From positions 157,090-221,089 of the forward strand of contig NZ_JAGBKM010000002.1 in NCBI RefSeq assembly GCF_017498085.1: a stretch of DNA of 64,000 bases, read 5' to 3'. The stretch comes from Psychrobacter coccoides (GTDB lineage Bacteria; Pseudomonadota; Gammaproteobacteria; Pseudomonadales; Moraxellaceae). A program made the translations under genes and the position numbers. Under the pieces are notes generated by a model, which had not been told where the DNA came from, did no database searches, and was given only the letters and a program-made list of their open reading frames with translations. Below are positions 29,721 through 41,228 of this stretch, one piece after another (positions within the stretch are counted from its first letter, which is position 1; each line of letters begins with the position of its first letter).

Positions 29721-30224
29721 CTAGGTGCAGTATTGGTTGATCGCCTGTTGTACACGTTCACGCTTCAGTTCAATCTCACGACTGTCTAAGTACTGGCGTT
29801 TACCATTGGCATCCATTTCATAAATGCGCCCACCTACATTGAGATTGGTTAGATTACTGCGTAATGACTGACAGCGCTGAGCGTTGGCTTGTGCCTCCTG
29901 CTCTTTAATACGAGCCTCTAATTGAGCCACTCGCTGTTCTTCTGCGCTCTGTGTTACTGTTTGATTAGGGTCTGTTTTGCCAGCCATTTGTCCAGGTGTT
30001 GTCTGACGGCCATCACTTCGAAACTCAATCACTTCAAAGTTGTTATGATTCAATGGGGCATGCTGACTGTACTTTACTTCACCATGGTCGCCAACAGACT
30101 TATAGACTTGAATGGCATGACTGGCATGCATTGGCAAGGCAAGAGTACATAAAAAGCTAAAACCAACAAGCAGTTTTTTGGCATTCTTTAATGTCACACT
30201 ATTGAACATGGATATGGAAGTCAT
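29721..30224 (-). CDS. Secreted DUF4124 domain protein
   Basis: 167 residues. A signal peptide (hydrophobic stretch about 19-34, cleavage after ASHA) is followed by the DUF4124 pattern IQVYKSVGDHGEVKYSQHAP, then a Gln/Glu-rich coiled coil (about 95-118) and a C-terminal part with two Cys. DUF4124 proteins are envelope proteins of unknown function. It is convergent with nnr (44-bp gap). ATG 30209 is an alternative start. Confidence 0.8.
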   Translation of the reverse strand: MTSISMFNSVTLKNAKKLLVGFSFLCTLALPMHASHAIQVYKSVGDHGEVKYSQHAPLNHNNFEVIEFRSDGRQTTPGQMAGKTDPNQTVTQSAEEQRVAQLEARIKEQEAQANAQRCQSLRSNLTNLNVGGRIYEMDANGKRQYLDSREIELKRERVQQAINQYCT

Positions 30225-31056
30225 GCTAATAACCTTTTTGACTCATAATTGACGTATGTTGATATCAAGGACGTACCTATGATTATTGACGTTACAATGA
30301 TAATACACTATTGATTGATTCTAGCAAAAAATACTTATAATTGCATAGTATTTGATAACAAATAGTTAGTAATAGGTTTCACAAGTTTTTCTTGACAATG
30401 CCATCGAAACCATCGAAGATATTGATAGTTGATTGGTCAGTGAGCGGCTATTATGCTATTGCCGTAGCACTTGAGAATAATCACTACTGGTCTCTTATCA
30501 GTGGCTATGTAGTTATATTTTCTTTGTGACAATGATATTGCAAGGATAGCAGTCATGATGACAGCTGTTGGAAGCAGTGTATATTGTCTCTGGACTTATC
30601 GGTCTACAATGACTAAGGTAAACTTATTATTTTTGATGTATAAGCAATATCGCATGGTAGAAGGTAGTGTTAAACAGCCTTTTTACTAAACTGCTATTTT
30701 AACCAATAGTAAAGACGCAGATGAGCTTAAGCGATACTGCTAAGACGTGTTTTATTGGTCTTACGCTATCGTCATATTTCCATCGTTATGTGTTTCGACA
30801 CCTAATAGAGATAATAGATTCCTTTATAGATGCGTTCGCATCTTGTCACCGTATGCTGATAATACCCTGCCAAAACTGACCATCTAAATTACTATGCTTG
30901 AGTAACTTGCTGCCCGATAGCCGTACTTTAGCATGGTGGGCACATATTCTTGATATGGACAACAACCGGTAAGCAGATTTTATAAATGTATAGCGACGTG
31001 CTGTCGTGAGCATTTAAATGTAGTAAATCTGATGCCTGTTCGCGCCGCAAAAAAAG
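30225..31056 (+). other. 832-bp gap upstream of ilvI
   Basis: No long gene. TTGACA at 30392-30397 is a possible -35 with a poor -10. A 44-codon ORF (30555-30689) has AAGGA 8 bp before its ATG and a Val-Asn-Leu-Leu-Phe-Leu run; it could be a leader peptide or a small protein. Just before ilvI, CAGATTT (30974) pairs with AAATCTG (31025), with TAAATG/CATTTA and CGAC/GTCG nested inside. These suggest a regulatory leader, but I saw no clear terminator or T-box. Confidence 0.4.
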
Positions 31057-31059
31057 GTG

Positions 31060-32892
31060 ATGACAGTGACGCAAACCACGCAAAGTCCGAACATGACCGG
31101 ACATACCCAAACGGGTCATGCCGCCAAAAATTTTGACGAAAAACAACAGCAGCTTGCCCAGAGCAATGCACAGCCCGTAATGTTATCCGGTGCTGAAATG
31201 CTGGTACAATCGTTGATCGATGAAGGCGTCGAATATATTTTTGGTTATCCAGGCGGGGCCGTCTTACATATTTATGATGCGCTATTCAAACAAGATACTA
31301 TCGATCATATTTTGGTTCGTCATGAGCAAGCCGCCGGTCATATGGCTGACGCTTATTCGCGAGTAACTGGTAATACAGGTGTGGTGTTAGCAACCTCAGG
31401 GCCAGGTGCTACCAATACCGTTACTGCCATTGCTACTGCCTTTATGGATTCAGTGCCAATGGTGGTCATAGCTGGACAGGTGCCTAGCAGCTTGATTGGT
31501 GAGGATGCATTCCAAGAGACAGATATGGTTGGTGTTTCACGGCCTATCGTCAAGCACAGCTTTCAAGTACGTCATGCCAGTGAAATCCCAACAATCGTAA
31601 AAAAGGCATTTTTAATTGCTCAGTCAGGACGTCCAGGTCCTGTCGTTATTGACGTGCCAAAGGACATGACAGCACCTAACGAAAAGTACGCTTATGAATA
31701 TCCAAAAGAGGTATTCATGCGCTCTTATCAGCCATCAGTTAAAGGGCATGGTGGTCAGATCAAAAAAGCCATCGAGACGCTGTTGGCTGCCAAGCGCCCC
31801 ATTATATATTCAGGGGGTGGTGTGGTTTTGGGTGATGCCCATGAAGAGCTCACTGCTTTGGCGCACAAGCTGAACTTACCTGTGACCAACACGCTAATGG
31901 GGTTGGGTGCTTTTTCAGGATTTGATCGGCAGTTTTTGGGCATGTTGGGTATGCACGGTACATATGAAGCAAATATGACCATGCATCATTCGGATGTTAT
32001 ATTGGCCGTTGGCGCACGTTTTGATGATCGTGTGACCAATAATGTCAAAAAATTCTGCCCGAATGCTACCATTATCCATATCGATATTGACCCAACCTCA
32101 ATTTCTAAAACAGTGACGGCACATATTCCGATTGTTGGTGATGTCAAATCTGTATTGACTGATATGTTGAACATGATAGGCGATGATAGAGAGCTGGATC
32201 AACATGCTTTACTAGACTGGTGGGCGCAAATCAATGAGTGGCGCACACGTCATGGCTTGCGCTATGACACCAGCACTGATGATGGTATCAAACCGCAAAA
32301 TGTCGTACAGACCCTATGTAAGCTTACTGATGGTAATGCCATCATTACCAGTGATGTCGGGCAGCACCAAATGTTTGCTGCACTTTACTACACGTATAGA
32401 GAGCCACGTCAGTGGTTGAACTCAGGTGGCTTAGGAACTATGGGTGTTGGCCTGCCTTATGCGATGGCAGCCAAGCTGGTCAGCCCAGAGCGAGATGTGG
32501 TCTGTATCACAGGTGAAGGCTCGATCCAAATGAATATTCAAGAGCTATCAACCTGCCTACAATACAACTTGCCAGTCAAGATATTAAACCTAAACAATGC
32601 GCAATTAGGCATGGTCAAACAATGGCAGGATATGCTGTATGAAGGTCGTCATGCCCAGTCTTATATGGATTCATTGCCAGACTTTATTAAATTAGCAGAA
32701 AGCTACGGTCATGTTGGTATCAAGATTACTGATCCAGACAAAATGGAAGAACAGTTGGCTGAAGCGATGGCTATGAAAGATAAATTGGTATTTATCGATG
32801 TCTATGTCGATCGTAATGAGCATGTCTATCCAATGCAAATCGCTGGACAAACAATGCGTGATATGTGGTTATCAAAAGGGGAGCGTACCTAA
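31060..32892 (+). CDS. ilvI: Acetolactate synthase large subunit
   Basis: ~610-residue thiamine-diphosphate and FAD enzyme joining two pyruvates (or pyruvate and 2-ketobutyrate), the first common step of valine, leucine and isoleucine synthesis. After a ~30-residue polar N-terminus it has [30 protein letters not shown] with the catalytic Glu, and [16 protein letters not shown]. The cofactor motif reads [12 protein letters not shown], i.e. GEG rather than the GDG of E. coli. Start is GTG 31057 or ATG 31060, next to AAAGG. Its stop overlaps the ilvH start (TAATG). Confidence 0.96.
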   Translation: MTVTQTTQSPNMTGHTQTGHAAKNFDEKQQQLAQSNAQPVMLSGAEMLVQSLIDEGVEYIFGYPGGAVLHIYDALFKQDTIDHILVRHEQAAGHMADAYSRVTGNTGVVLATSGPGATNTVTAIATAFMDSVPMVVIAGQVPSSLIGEDAFQETDMVGVSRPIVKHSFQVRHASEIPTIVKKAFLIAQSGRPGPVVIDVPKDMTAPNEKYAYEYPKEVFMRSYQPSVKGHGGQIKKAIETLLAAKRPIIYSGGGVVLGDAHEELTALAHKLNLPVTNTLMGLGAFSGFDRQFLGMLGMHGTYEANMTMHHSDVILAVGARFDDRVTNNVKKFCPNATIIHIDIDPTSISKTVTAHIPIVGDVKSVLTDMLNMIGDDRELDQHALLDWWAQINEWRTRHGLRYDTSTDDGIKPQNVVQTLCKLTDGNAIITSDVGQHQMFAALYYTYREPRQWLNSGGLGTMGVGLPYAMAAKLVSPERDVVCITGEGSIQMNIQELSTCLQYNLPVKILNLNNAQLGMVKQWQDMLYEGRHAQSYMDSLPDFIKLAESYGHVGIKITDPDKMEEQLAEAMAMKDKLVFIDVYVDRNEHVYPMQIAGQTMRDMWLSKGERT

Positions 32893-33386
32893 TGCAACAA
32901 CATCTGATTTCGGTATTGATGGAAAACGAAGCGGGGTCGTTGTCACGGTTAGTCGGTTTATTTTCTCAGCGTGGATATAACATTGAGACTCTAAACGTTG
33001 CACCAACAGACGATCCAACCATTTCACGTCTAACGCTAACAACCATTACTTCACCTGAAAGTATTGAGCAAATTACCAAGCAGCTACATAAACTGATCGA
33101 AGTGGTGAAAGTGCTTAATTTGTCTGATACTGTCCATGTCGAACGTGAGCTGATGCTCATAAAAGTTCGGGCGACTGGGGGTGTTCGAGAGGAAGTCAAA
33201 CGTAGCGCTGATATATTCCGTGCCCAAATTGTCGATGTGACATCCAACTTATATACCATTCAAATCATTGGTGATACCGCTAAACTTGACGGTTTTATCG
33301 ACGTGATTGGCCGTGAGCGTATTCTAGAAGTGGTGCGCTCAGGCGTCATCGGTATTGCACGCGGTGAAAAGACTCTAAGTGTGTAG
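32892..33386 (+). CDS. ilvH: Acetolactate synthase small (regulatory) subunit
   Basis: 164-residue partner of IlvI conferring valine feedback inhibition. An N-terminal ACT domain (HLISVLMENEAGSLSRLVGLF) is followed by the second ACT-like half with TGGVREEVKRSADIFRA. ATG 32892 overlaps the ilvI stop by one base; the frame is open upstream to 32865. Length matches IlvH rather than the short IlvN. Confidence 0.96.
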   Translation: MQQHLISVLMENEAGSLSRLVGLFSQRGYNIETLNVAPTDDPTISRLTLTTITSPESIEQITKQLHKLIEVVKVLNLSDTVHVERELMLIKVRATGGVREEVKRSADIFRAQIVDVTSNLYTIQIIGDTAKLDGFIDVIGRERILEVVRSGVIGIARGEKTLSV

Positions 33387-33448
33387 TATTGAACATGACA
33401 TTTTAAGTGTGCCATTCAGTAAAATCTAGGCAACACCAGTAGTAACAC

Positions 33449-33525
33449 AATGAGAATTCTCATTAATTTTAACCATTTTTTAATCTAAACGATGCTTATT
33501 ATGACAAACCACTTTATATAGTGGT
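33449..33525 (+). promoter_or_regulatory. Palindrome and hairpin upstream of ilvC
   Basis: A perfect 16-bp palindrome AATGAGAATTCTCATT (33449-33464) and a 6-bp stem ACCACT/AGTGGT (33508-33525) lie in the 198-bp ilvH-ilvC gap. The palindrome could be a regulator operator; it resembles Fur-type sites but has even spacing. Function is inference. Confidence 0.45.
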
Positions 33526-33566
33526 CGTGATATAAGCGATTACCAGCCATGGCTTATCCATGTTGA

Positions 33567-34601
<1,035 letters not shown>

Positions 34602-34633
34602 TTCTAATTATCAGTAGTTAGATGAAGTTCAAC

Positions 34634-34666
34634 AGCCCGTGTTATCACTGATAGCATGGGCTTTTT
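34634..34666 (+). terminator. Terminator after ilvC
   Basis: A 13-bp stem (34634-34646 with 34650-34662, two wobble pairs) with a 3-nt loop and T5. Confidence 0.9.
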
Positions 34667-34824
34667 ACTGCGACCTGTATGGAGTCATCAAGTAAATCTC
34701 AGATTGTATTTAATGTCTTTTATAAAGAATAATATGCCATAGTGATTATGAAGTGCTTGAAAAGTAGTAGTGGCTACCCAATATAGACGCTCTAGTTAAA
34801 CTCTAAAATTAAAGGTTGTGTGTC

Positions 34825-35250
34825 GTGCAAATATCTAATCTTGACTGGCTAACGCCGCAATTCATATATGTGACTCTCAGCGCTGTGGTAGCCGTTTTGA
34901 TTTGGATAGAAGGCGAGATGCTCAAAAAAACAGCCGGTAAACTCCCTAAGTCACCACTGTTTAAACTGAGTTCATTACTGGATACGGCATGGTTTTTTGT
35001 CTCCACTGTCGCCCTATATATGATTGACCTCACACCATTGGCGATTGCTGTACCAGCAGCTTATAGTATCTATACCGTCTTTGGTTGGGTCTATGGTACG
35101 CGCTTACTCAAACGTAAAGGTATTCCAGACTCACCGCAAGATTTGGTTATACCTACCAAATATATTGCTTATAGCCAATCCTTCTCATTGATATTTTTTG
35201 CGCTATGTATCTTGGTGCTGTCCTCACCCTGGTTGCCCATCGCTACCTAA
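34825..35250 (+). CDS. Small integral membrane protein, unknown function
   Basis: 141 residues with four predicted transmembrane segments (about 11-28, 50-68, 72-92, 118-135) and short basic loops (KLPKSPLFK, RLLKRKGIPDSPQD). I do not recognise the family. GTG 34825 is preferred because AAAGG lies 9 bp upstream; a TTG at 34816 is also in frame. It stands alone between ilvC and the cold-shock gene. Confidence 0.65.
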   Translation: MQISNLDWLTPQFIYVTLSAVVAVLIWIEGEMLKKTAGKLPKSPLFKLSSLLDTAWFFVSTVALYMIDLTPLAIAVPAAYSIYTVFGWVYGTRLLKRKGIPDSPQDLVIPTKYIAYSQSFSLIFFALCILVLSSPWLPIAT

Positions 35251-35343
35251 AATACTACGAGTATTCAAATAGATAGCGGCTGCTTTTATTGGGCCAAGTA
35301 TTTACAAAACTCTATAATTTAGTCTGGTATTGGCTCTAAAAGG

Positions 35344-35352
35344 TGCTATACT
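35344..35352 (+). promoter_or_regulatory. Extended -10 promoter of the cold-shock gene
   Basis: TGCTATACT (35344-35352). It implies a ~150-nt 5' UTR, typical of csp genes whose leader controls cold translation. Confidence 0.5.
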
Positions 35353-35507
35353 ACCTCTGTACTCATGGATTTAGGTACAAGCATTAAGTAGTCTATACAG
35401 GTTTGTTTTCTGCTTCGTTCGAGCAATCGCTTAAAAATCAAATGAGTATTTGTCAATTAATCGGTGAAGAGCTACTTCTCACCAATCGTAAAGAGTTAGG
35501 AAAAATT

Positions 35508-35720
35508 ATGTCAGAGAAAGTTGAAGGCACAGTAAAGTGGTTTAATGAAGCTAAAGGCTTTGGTTTTATCGCTCAAGACAATGGCGGACAAGATGTATTC
35601 GCTCATTACAGCGCTATCCAAGGCAGTGGTTTTAAAACTTTAGCTGAAGGCCAAAAAGTGTCTTTTATCTTAGGTGAAGGTCAAAAAGGCCCACAAGCTG
35701 AGCAAATCGAAGCGCTATAA
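35508..35720 (+). CDS. CspA-family cold-shock protein
   Basis: 70-residue single-strand nucleic-acid binding OB-fold protein acting as RNA chaperone. RNP1 KGFGFIAQ (about 16-23) and RNP2-like [10 protein letters not shown] are present. ATG 35508 gives the standard CspA length and follows TTAGGA; the frame extends upstream to 35403 without family similarity. Which csp paralogue it is cannot be decided. Confidence 0.93.
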   Translation: MSEKVEGTVKWFNEAKGFGFIAQDNGGQDVFAHYSAIQGSGFKTLAEGQKVSFILGEGQKGPQAEQIEAL

Positions 35721-35834
35721 TCTTGACGCCGTAACAACTAGACTGATTGATCAGTCGGTTTTATGACCAAGAGATGCTGTAAGCACAGAGTTATCTGTTG
35801 CTGAACGATAAGCATACTGTTTAGACTTTATATT

Positions 35835-35865
35835 AAAAGCAACCTTATCTCAGGTTGCTTTTTTT
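35835..35865 (+). terminator. Terminator after the cold-shock gene
   Basis: An 11-bp perfect stem AAAAGCAACCT / AGGTTGCTTTT, 6-nt loop, T7. Confidence 0.9.
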
Positions 35866-35955
35866 GTGGTAAAAATATTTCTAAGTCTATGAAAATATAA
35901 GCGTAAGTCCCACACTTGACTATCAGCCTTGAATAATAAAACAGTGGGGAGCGAT

Positions 35956-36519
35956 ATGGATTGGGGAACATGGTTCACAATTAACTGGCAGCAGATCGTT
36001 GGTATATTGCTGTCAGCGATCGGTTTTTATGTTGGCTTGATGGTCTTTACCCGTTTTATGGGCTTACGCAGCTTCTCTAAACTATCGAGCCATGATTTTG
36101 CGATGACTGTAGGGATAGGTAGTATATTAGCATCAACGGTACTGTCCGACTCTCCTTCACTATTGCAAGGCTTATTTGCAGTAGGAGTGCTGTTTCTTAT
36201 CCAAGCTGTCGTTTCCATGGTAAGGCGTAAGGCTAAGCCGCTAAAAGCCTTGGTCGATAATCAACCTATTATTTTGATGGCTCATGGTGAGTATCTATTG
36301 GATAACCTTAAAGAAGCCAACTTGAGCACCAGTGATGTACAGCAAGTATTACGAAAAAACGGCATTAAATCCAAATCTGAAGTGTTTGTAGTGATTATGG
36401 AAACGACTGGGGATATGAGTGTGATAAAAAATAATGATGCCACCCCCGACGAGTCCTTATTTCAGGATGTGCGTGACAGTGAATGGTTGGTAGGAGCAAA
36501 GCGTAAATATCTAAAGTGA
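35956..36519 (+). CDS. DUF421 / YetF-like membrane protein
   Basis: 187 residues: three transmembrane helices (about 12-32, 42-62, 64-84) and a cytosolic YetF C-terminal domain (about 95-170) with QPIILMAHGEYLLDNLKEANLS and FVVIMETTGDMSVI. DUF421 proteins are found in stress and spore contexts; the biochemical role is unknown. ATG 35956 follows GGGGAG; the frame is open from 35929. Confidence 0.8.
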   Translation: MDWGTWFTINWQQIVGILLSAIGFYVGLMVFTRFMGLRSFSKLSSHDFAMTVGIGSILASTVLSDSPSLLQGLFAVGVLFLIQAVVSMVRRKAKPLKALVDNQPIILMAHGEYLLDNLKEANLSTSDVQQVLRKNGIKSKSEVFVVIMETTGDMSVIKNNDATPDESLFQDVRDSEWLVGAKRKYLK

Positions 36520-36933
36520 AGCCGTATTAATATCGCTGATTTCGCGACCAGATAAGAAGGGCTATTAGCTAGAGGCTGGATGGCTCTATGGGCAACGACA
36601 ACTGGAAGTGAGTTGAGCGTTTAATAAGGGCATAACGGCGTTTTGTAGAAATGGTGACAAATTTATGACGCATTATTCACGGCGCTGTCTTGACCTTATT
36701 GGGTTGGTCACGCAAGATATATCTGTCTATTAAATAACCGTCAGTTTCAATGTGATAAAGTCTTTTAACAGCCAGTACTATGTATCTGTGCTCAGCTCTG
36801 ATATATTATTACGCTAAGGAGTCTTTGCTCACTGTGCTACTATCTTTTAAGCAAGATTGAGATGTTGAACGACAATGGGCCCATGATTTTGATTTATCAT
36901 TTTTAATTCATAACATTAATAAACGAGGAACGT
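36520..36933 (+). other. Gap between the DUF421 gene and etfB
   Basis: 414 bp without a gene. A palindrome ATGGGCCCAT lies at about 36874-36883, and CGAGGAACGT precedes etfB. No convincing promoter, terminator or repeat copy was found. Confidence 0.3.
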
Positions 36934-37683
36934 ATGAAAGCATTAGTCGCGGTCAAGCGTGTTATTGATTATAACGTAAAAGTTCGTGTAAAAGCTGACA
37001 ACTCTGGTGTGGATTTATCTAACACTAAGATGTCTATTAACCCGTTTGATGAAATTGCTGTTGAAGAAGCGGTTCGCTTAAAAGAAGCAGGTGTGATTGA
37101 CGAGATCATCGTGGCTTCAATCGGACCAAAAGAGTCGCAAGAGCAGATTCGTGCCGCTTTAGCGCTAGGTGCTGACCGTGGGATTTTGGTACAAACAGAT
37201 GCCAAAACTTATCCGCTACAAGTGGCAAAGATCCTAAAAAACATCGCTGAATCTGAGAGCACAGACATCGTTATTTTGGGCAAGCAAGCCATTGATAATG
37301 ACAATAACCAGACGGGGCAAATGCTTGCCGCTTTGATGGGTATCGGTCAAGGCACCTTCGCTTCTGAAGTTAAAGTTGAAGGCGATAAAGTCAACGTTAC
37401 TCGTGAAGTAGATGGCGGCCTACAAACTGTAGCATTGTCACTGCCTGCTGTGATCACCACTGATTTACGTTTGAATGAACCACGCTATGCAAAGCTACCA
37501 AACATCATGAAAGCGAAGAAAAAGCCACTTGATGAAAAAACGCCAGAAGATTTCGGTGTTGATATGACCTCTAAGCAAGAGATCATCAAAGTGGTACCAC
37601 CTGCTGAGCGTCAAGCTGGTATCAAAGTGAGTTCGGTTGATGAATTGGTTGATAAGCTAAAAAACGAAGCAAAAGTTATTTAG
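36934..37683 (+). CDS. etfB: Electron transfer flavoprotein subunit beta
   Basis: 249-residue AMP-binding subunit of the ETF heterodimer, which carries electrons from acyl-CoA and related dehydrogenases to ETF-ubiquinone oxidoreductase. It starts [19 protein letters not shown] and holds [11 protein letters not shown] and the [20 protein letters not shown] block (AMP and recognition loop). Followed by etfA after 109 bp. Confidence 0.96.
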   Translation: MKALVAVKRVIDYNVKVRVKADNSGVDLSNTKMSINPFDEIAVEEAVRLKEAGVIDEIIVASIGPKESQEQIRAALALGADRGILVQTDAKTYPLQVAKILKNIAESESTDIVILGKQAIDNDNNQTGQMLAALMGIGQGTFASEVKVEGDKVNVTREVDGGLQTVALSLPAVITTDLRLNEPRYAKLPNIMKAKKKPLDEKTPEDFGVDMTSKQEIIKVVPPAERQAGIKVSSVDELVDKLKNEAKVI

Positions 37684-37792
37684 CCTTCTACTAAAGACTA
37701 AAGCATCTATAAAGTGATTAAACTTTTGATGTGACGTTTTAAAGCGCTGTGAATTCATGATGAAACGAATAAACAAATAAAGGATATAAAAA

Positions 37793-38725
37793 ATGGCAAT
37801 TTTGGTATATGCAGAACATGACAATGCCAGTCTAAAAAAGGCAACTTTAAATACTATCGCTGCTGCAAAGCAAATCGGTGATGATATTCACGTGTTGGTT
37901 GCTGGTAGTGGCTGCCAAGCTGCGGCTGACGAAGCGGCAAAAGCTGAAGGCGTGAGCAAAGTGCTGCTAGCAGACAACGCAGCATATGAGCATCAGATGG
38001 CAGAAAACATCTCGCTATTGGTTGCTGATATTGCAGCAGACTATAGCCATATCGTCGCTGCTGCTACTACCACGGGCAAAAACTTTATGCCACGTACAGC
38101 CGCCCTACTTGATGTTAGTATGATCTCAGAGATCTCTGCAGTGGTAGACGCTCAGACCTTTGAACGTCCTATCTATGCTGGTAATGCTACAGCCACGGTA
38201 AAAACCACAGAAGATAAGGTGGTATTAACCGTCCGTGCGACAGCGTTTGATCCGGTCGCTGCTGAAGGCGGCTCGGCAACTGTTGAGGCGGTTGATAATG
38301 TACAAGATGCTGGCAAATCAAGCTTCGTCAATGAAGAGATGGCCAAATCTGATCGTCCAGAGCTGACCTCAGCTGAAGTCGTTGTCTCTGGTGGCCGTGC
38401 GCTGGCTAATGGTGAAAACTTTACCAAATACATCGAGCCATTAGCAGACAAATTGGGCGCTGCCATTGGTGCATCACGTGCAGCTGTTGACGCAGGCTAT
38501 GTCCCTAACGATATGCAAGTCGGTCAGACAGGTAAAATTGTCGCACCACAGCTCTATATCGCTGCTGGTATCTCTGGTGCCATCCAGCATTTGGCAGGTA
38601 TGAAAGACTCTAAAGTAATCGTTGCTATCAATAATGATCCAGAAGCACCGATCGCTAGCGTGGCTGATTACTTCTTAGAAGCTGACTTATTTGAAGCAGT
38701 GCCTGAGCTAACCAGCAAGCTGTAA
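37793..38725 (+). CDS. etfA: Electron transfer flavoprotein subunit alpha
   Basis: 310-residue FAD-binding subunit of ETF. The C-terminal FAD domain has the signature [20 protein letters not shown] and the [11 protein letters not shown] motif (about residues 241-260 and 281-291). AAAGGATATAAAA precedes the ATG. With EtfB it forms the soluble carrier; ETF-QO is not in this window. Confidence 0.96.
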   Translation: MAILVYAEHDNASLKKATLNTIAAAKQIGDDIHVLVAGSGCQAAADEAAKAEGVSKVLLADNAAYEHQMAENISLLVADIAADYSHIVAAATTTGKNFMPRTAALLDVSMISEISAVVDAQTFERPIYAGNATATVKTTEDKVVLTVRATAFDPVAAEGGSATVEAVDNVQDAGKSSFVNEEMAKSDRPELTSAEVVVSGGRALANGENFTKYIEPLADKLGAAIGASRAAVDAGYVPNDMQVGQTGKIVAPQLYIAAGISGAIQHLAGMKDSKVIVAINNDPEAPIASVADYFLEADLFEAVPELTSKL

Positions 38726-38755
38726 GTTATCACTTATTACCGTCATAGTTTATAC

Positions 38756-38798
38756 AAATCCCGCCATCATATGGTTATAAAGATGGCGGGATTTTTTT
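38756..38798. terminator. Terminator between etfA and the convergent methyltransferase gene
   Basis: A 13-bp perfect stem AAATCCCGCCATC / GATGGCGGGATTT with a 13-nt loop and T7. Confidence 0.85.
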
Positions 38799-38801
38799 GT
38801 C

Positions 38802-39611
38802 TTAATTATAATGCCGCTGACGTAAGGTCTCGTACATACAAAGTGATCCTGCAATGGCGACATTCAGGCTTTCTTGTCCATTTGGCTGAGGTAATGCAAT
38901 AGGAGTGGCGCATTGCATCAAATCATCAGCAACGCCTTGTCCTTCATGACCCATAATCCAAGCTACTGGCCCTCGCAGATTGTGCTCATAGATAAGAGTA
39001 TCCGTATGTGAGCTGGTTGCCAGTAGTGGTACTTTTACCTTATCTAAAACCTCCTCTATGTTTAAGTTCTCATAAATATGTAAACCAAACTGTGCTCCCA
39101 TGCCTGCCCGCAATGTCTTAGGAGACCAAGCTTGGGCAGTTGCGGTGGTGCACAGTACGTCAGGAATACCAACGGCGGCGGCTGTACGTAGCAACGTGCC
39201 GACATTGCCGCTATCTTGTACATCATTGAGAATCAAGCAGTCACTATGTATCACAGGCAGGATGTTTGTTGGTATGTCTATCGTCGCCATGATGTCAATA
39301 CCTGTGCCAAGACTACGGATACTTTGATAGAGTGCATCTGCTAGAACAAGTATGGGAACATGAGTGGGCAAACGCTGTAGGATGTGCTGGGCTTCTATGT
39401 GGTTCATCGCTGACTTTGCAATCAAAACCTGGTTAAAAGAAGAAGCTTCTAATTGACAGTTGCTACGCAGTGCGGCATCGAGAAGATGCACACCTTCGAG
39501 CACTGTCTGACCATGTTTTTTACGTTGGCGCGTTTGAGTCAACAGTGCTTTCACCAGTTTTACAGTGCTGTTTTTGTCTGAAGTAATAAACTCAGTAGGG
39601 TTTGATGCCAT
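38802..39611 (-). CDS. SpoU/TrmH-family RNA 2'-O-methyltransferase
   Basis: 269 residues. An N-terminal substrate-binding part (about 15-100) leads to the SPOUT catalytic domain with the three motifs: NDVQDSGNVGTLLRTAAAVG (motif 1), WIMGHEGQGV (motif 2) and LPQPNGQESLNVAIAGSLCMYE (motif 3, knotted SAM site). It methylates rRNA or tRNA ribose; the exact target cannot be read from sequence. ATG 39611 is preferred to a GTG three codons upstream. Confidence 0.88.
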   Translation of the reverse strand: MASNPTEFITSDKNSTVKLVKALLTQTRQRKKHGQTVLEGVHLLDAALRSNCQLEASSFNQVLIAKSAMNHIEAQHILQRLPTHVPILVLADALYQSIRSLGTGIDIMATIDIPTNILPVIHSDCLILNDVQDSGNVGTLLRTAAAVGIPDVLCTTATAQAWSPKTLRAGMGAQFGLHIYENLNIEEVLDKVKVPLLATSSHTDTLIYEHNLRGPVAWIMGHEGQGVADDLMQCATPIALPQPNGQESLNVAIAGSLCMYETLRQRHYN

Positions 39612-39758
39612 AATAATCACTTAAGGATAGAGCGTTTAAAGAGGGAGAGGGTGCAAGAGAAGAGAAAAGCCATCTCAAAACTTGTAGGTTTATTAGGATA
39701 GAGATGGCTGTTGTCGATTATCTGTTTAAAGTATGTTCTCAGGTCATCAATAAAGCAT

Positions 39759-40739
39759 TTATTTGCAATGATTTACATGTAAGTCTTTGATGTAATCCAC
39801 CTCATTTTTGCTGCCCAGCACCACAGGAACCCGCTGATGAATGTCAGTGGGGATGATATCTAAGATGCGATTGGTGGCATCAGTAGCCGCGCCCCCCGCA
39901 CGTTCAATGAGTAGGCTCATAGGGTTGGCTTCATACATTAAACGCAGCTTACCTGCTTTGTTTGCATACTTGGTGTCAAACGGATAGGTAAATAGCCCAC
40001 CTCGGCATAAGATACGGTGTACATCACCGACCATTGCTGCCACCCAGCGAGTATTGAAATCACGGCCACGAACACCATCACTCCCTGCGATTAGCTCATC
40101 GATATACTGCTGCATCGGTGCAAGCCAATAGCGATAGTTTGAGCTGTTGATTGCATACTCACTGGTGTCAGCGTCAATTGTTACATTGTCATTGATCAAC
40201 ACATAGTCATTGGTATCTGGATCTAAACTAAACATCACGACGTCATCAGCTACTGTAAGTGCTAAGACAGTAGAGGTACCATAGAGTAAATAGCCTGCCG
40301 CCAGCTGATGCTGACCTGCTTGTAAAAAGTCGCTGTTTTCACTGGTTTGGCCTTGGCGCTGATACGGTAAAATAGAAAAAATAGTACCTACTGCCATATT
40401 GATATCAATGTTTGATGAGCCGTCAAGAGGATCAAACAATACCAACAATCTACCATCAGCATTGGCAGGGGTGGCGTCATCTAGCTCTTCTGAGGCCACG
40501 CCAGCACAGTGGGTGTTTTTTGCCAAAGCCTCTAACAATAAGTCATTGGCCAGTACGTCAAGCTTTTTTTGTTCTTCGCCTTGTACGTTTTGATTGCCAG
40601 CCTCTCCTAAGATGTCAGCCAATGCGCCTTTTTTTAGCAGCTGAGAGATGGTTTTACCCACCTCTGTGATCGTAGTGATAACATCGCTGACGGCAGCGTC
40701 GACGGCGTGCGTTTTTAAGTAATGTGCTAAGGTGGTCAT
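39759..40739 (-). CDS. fbp: Fructose-1,6-bisphosphatase, class I
   Basis: 326-residue gluconeogenic phosphatase. The metal-binding motif [12 protein letters not shown] (about 104-115) and the substrate region ([27 protein letters not shown] near the C-terminus) are intact. TTAGGAAACATT precedes the ATG. Monocistronic on the - strand, divergent from pyrB. Confidence 0.96.
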   Translation of the reverse strand: MTTLAHYLKTHAVDAAVSDVITTITEVGKTISQLLKKGALADILGEAGNQNVQGEEQKKLDVLANDLLLEALAKNTHCAGVASEELDDATPANADGRLLVLFDPLDGSSNIDINMAVGTIFSILPYQRQGQTSENSDFLQAGQHQLAAGYLLYGTSTVLALTVADDVVMFSLDPDTNDYVLINDNVTIDADTSEYAINSSNYRYWLAPMQQYIDELIAGSDGVRGRDFNTRWVAAMVGDVHRILCRGGLFTYPFDTKYANKAGKLRLMYEANPMSLLIERAGGAATDATNRILDIIPTDIHQRVPVVLGSKNEVDYIKDLHVNHCK

Positions 40740-40795
40740 AATGTTTCCTAAAAGGTAAGAGGTGAGAGTCTGTTAAATATTTAAATGACGGTCAA

Positions 40796-40900
40796 CTGTG
40801 GTCAGCTGAAGATAAAAAAAGGTATGGGTCTCTGCACATGCTACAGGTATAAGGTTTATTTGCGTGCTGCGTCCCTTTGATGCTGCGCAACTGTGCTTTA
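40796..40900 (-). repeat. Family-2 repeat, copy 1 (inverse)
   Basis: About 105 bp aligning to the reverse complement of the 42332 and 59871 copies. It starts CTGTGGTCAGCTGAA and includes GCTACAGGTATAAGGTTTA and TGCGTGCTGC before GCTGCGCAA. Identity is moderate, with small gaps. It lies in the fbp-pyrB gap. Confidence 0.65.
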
Positions 40901-41228
40901 AAAGAAAGCAACACGCCAGCACTTCTAAGGTGCACCAACGATGTCATTGTGGCGTGCAAAATAAGTAATAAATGGTCAAATAGCGTAGGCAGTATGTTTG
41001 TACTGACTGCAAAATCAGCTACACTATAGTCACCATTGGATAAGGATTGATGTTTAACACGCCTTCGTACAGTTTTGATTGTTTTATACCTGTGAGGCAA
41101 CTTATTTTACTGACGTAAAGTGTAGCAAATAAGTATGAAAAAGTCCTTGTATCTGTATTTATGGTTGCTGTGATGTCACGATAAAAATATCATAATCTCA
41201 ATATAAACCACTGATAAAGACTCGTATT
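40901..41228 (+). other. Upstream region of pyrB
   Basis: Mostly featureless. TTGCTG (41165-41170), 17 bp, TATCAT (41188-41193) is a plausible pyrB promoter giving a very short leader. A - strand ORF across 40792-41100 overlaps the repeat and is not considered real. Confidence 0.45.

Noticed and set aside
31353..31982. Antisense ORFs inside ilvI
   Set aside because: Shadow frames of a strongly conserved gene; no ribosome-binding sites or motifs.
33449..33464. Fur box call for the ilvC palindrome
   Set aside because: The even 16-bp symmetry lacks the central base of the 7-1-7 Fur site, so only an unspecified operator is claimed.
40792..41100. 102-codon - strand ORF between fbp and pyrB
   Set aside because: It overlaps the family-2 repeat, has no recognisable motif and would leave pyrB little promoter space.
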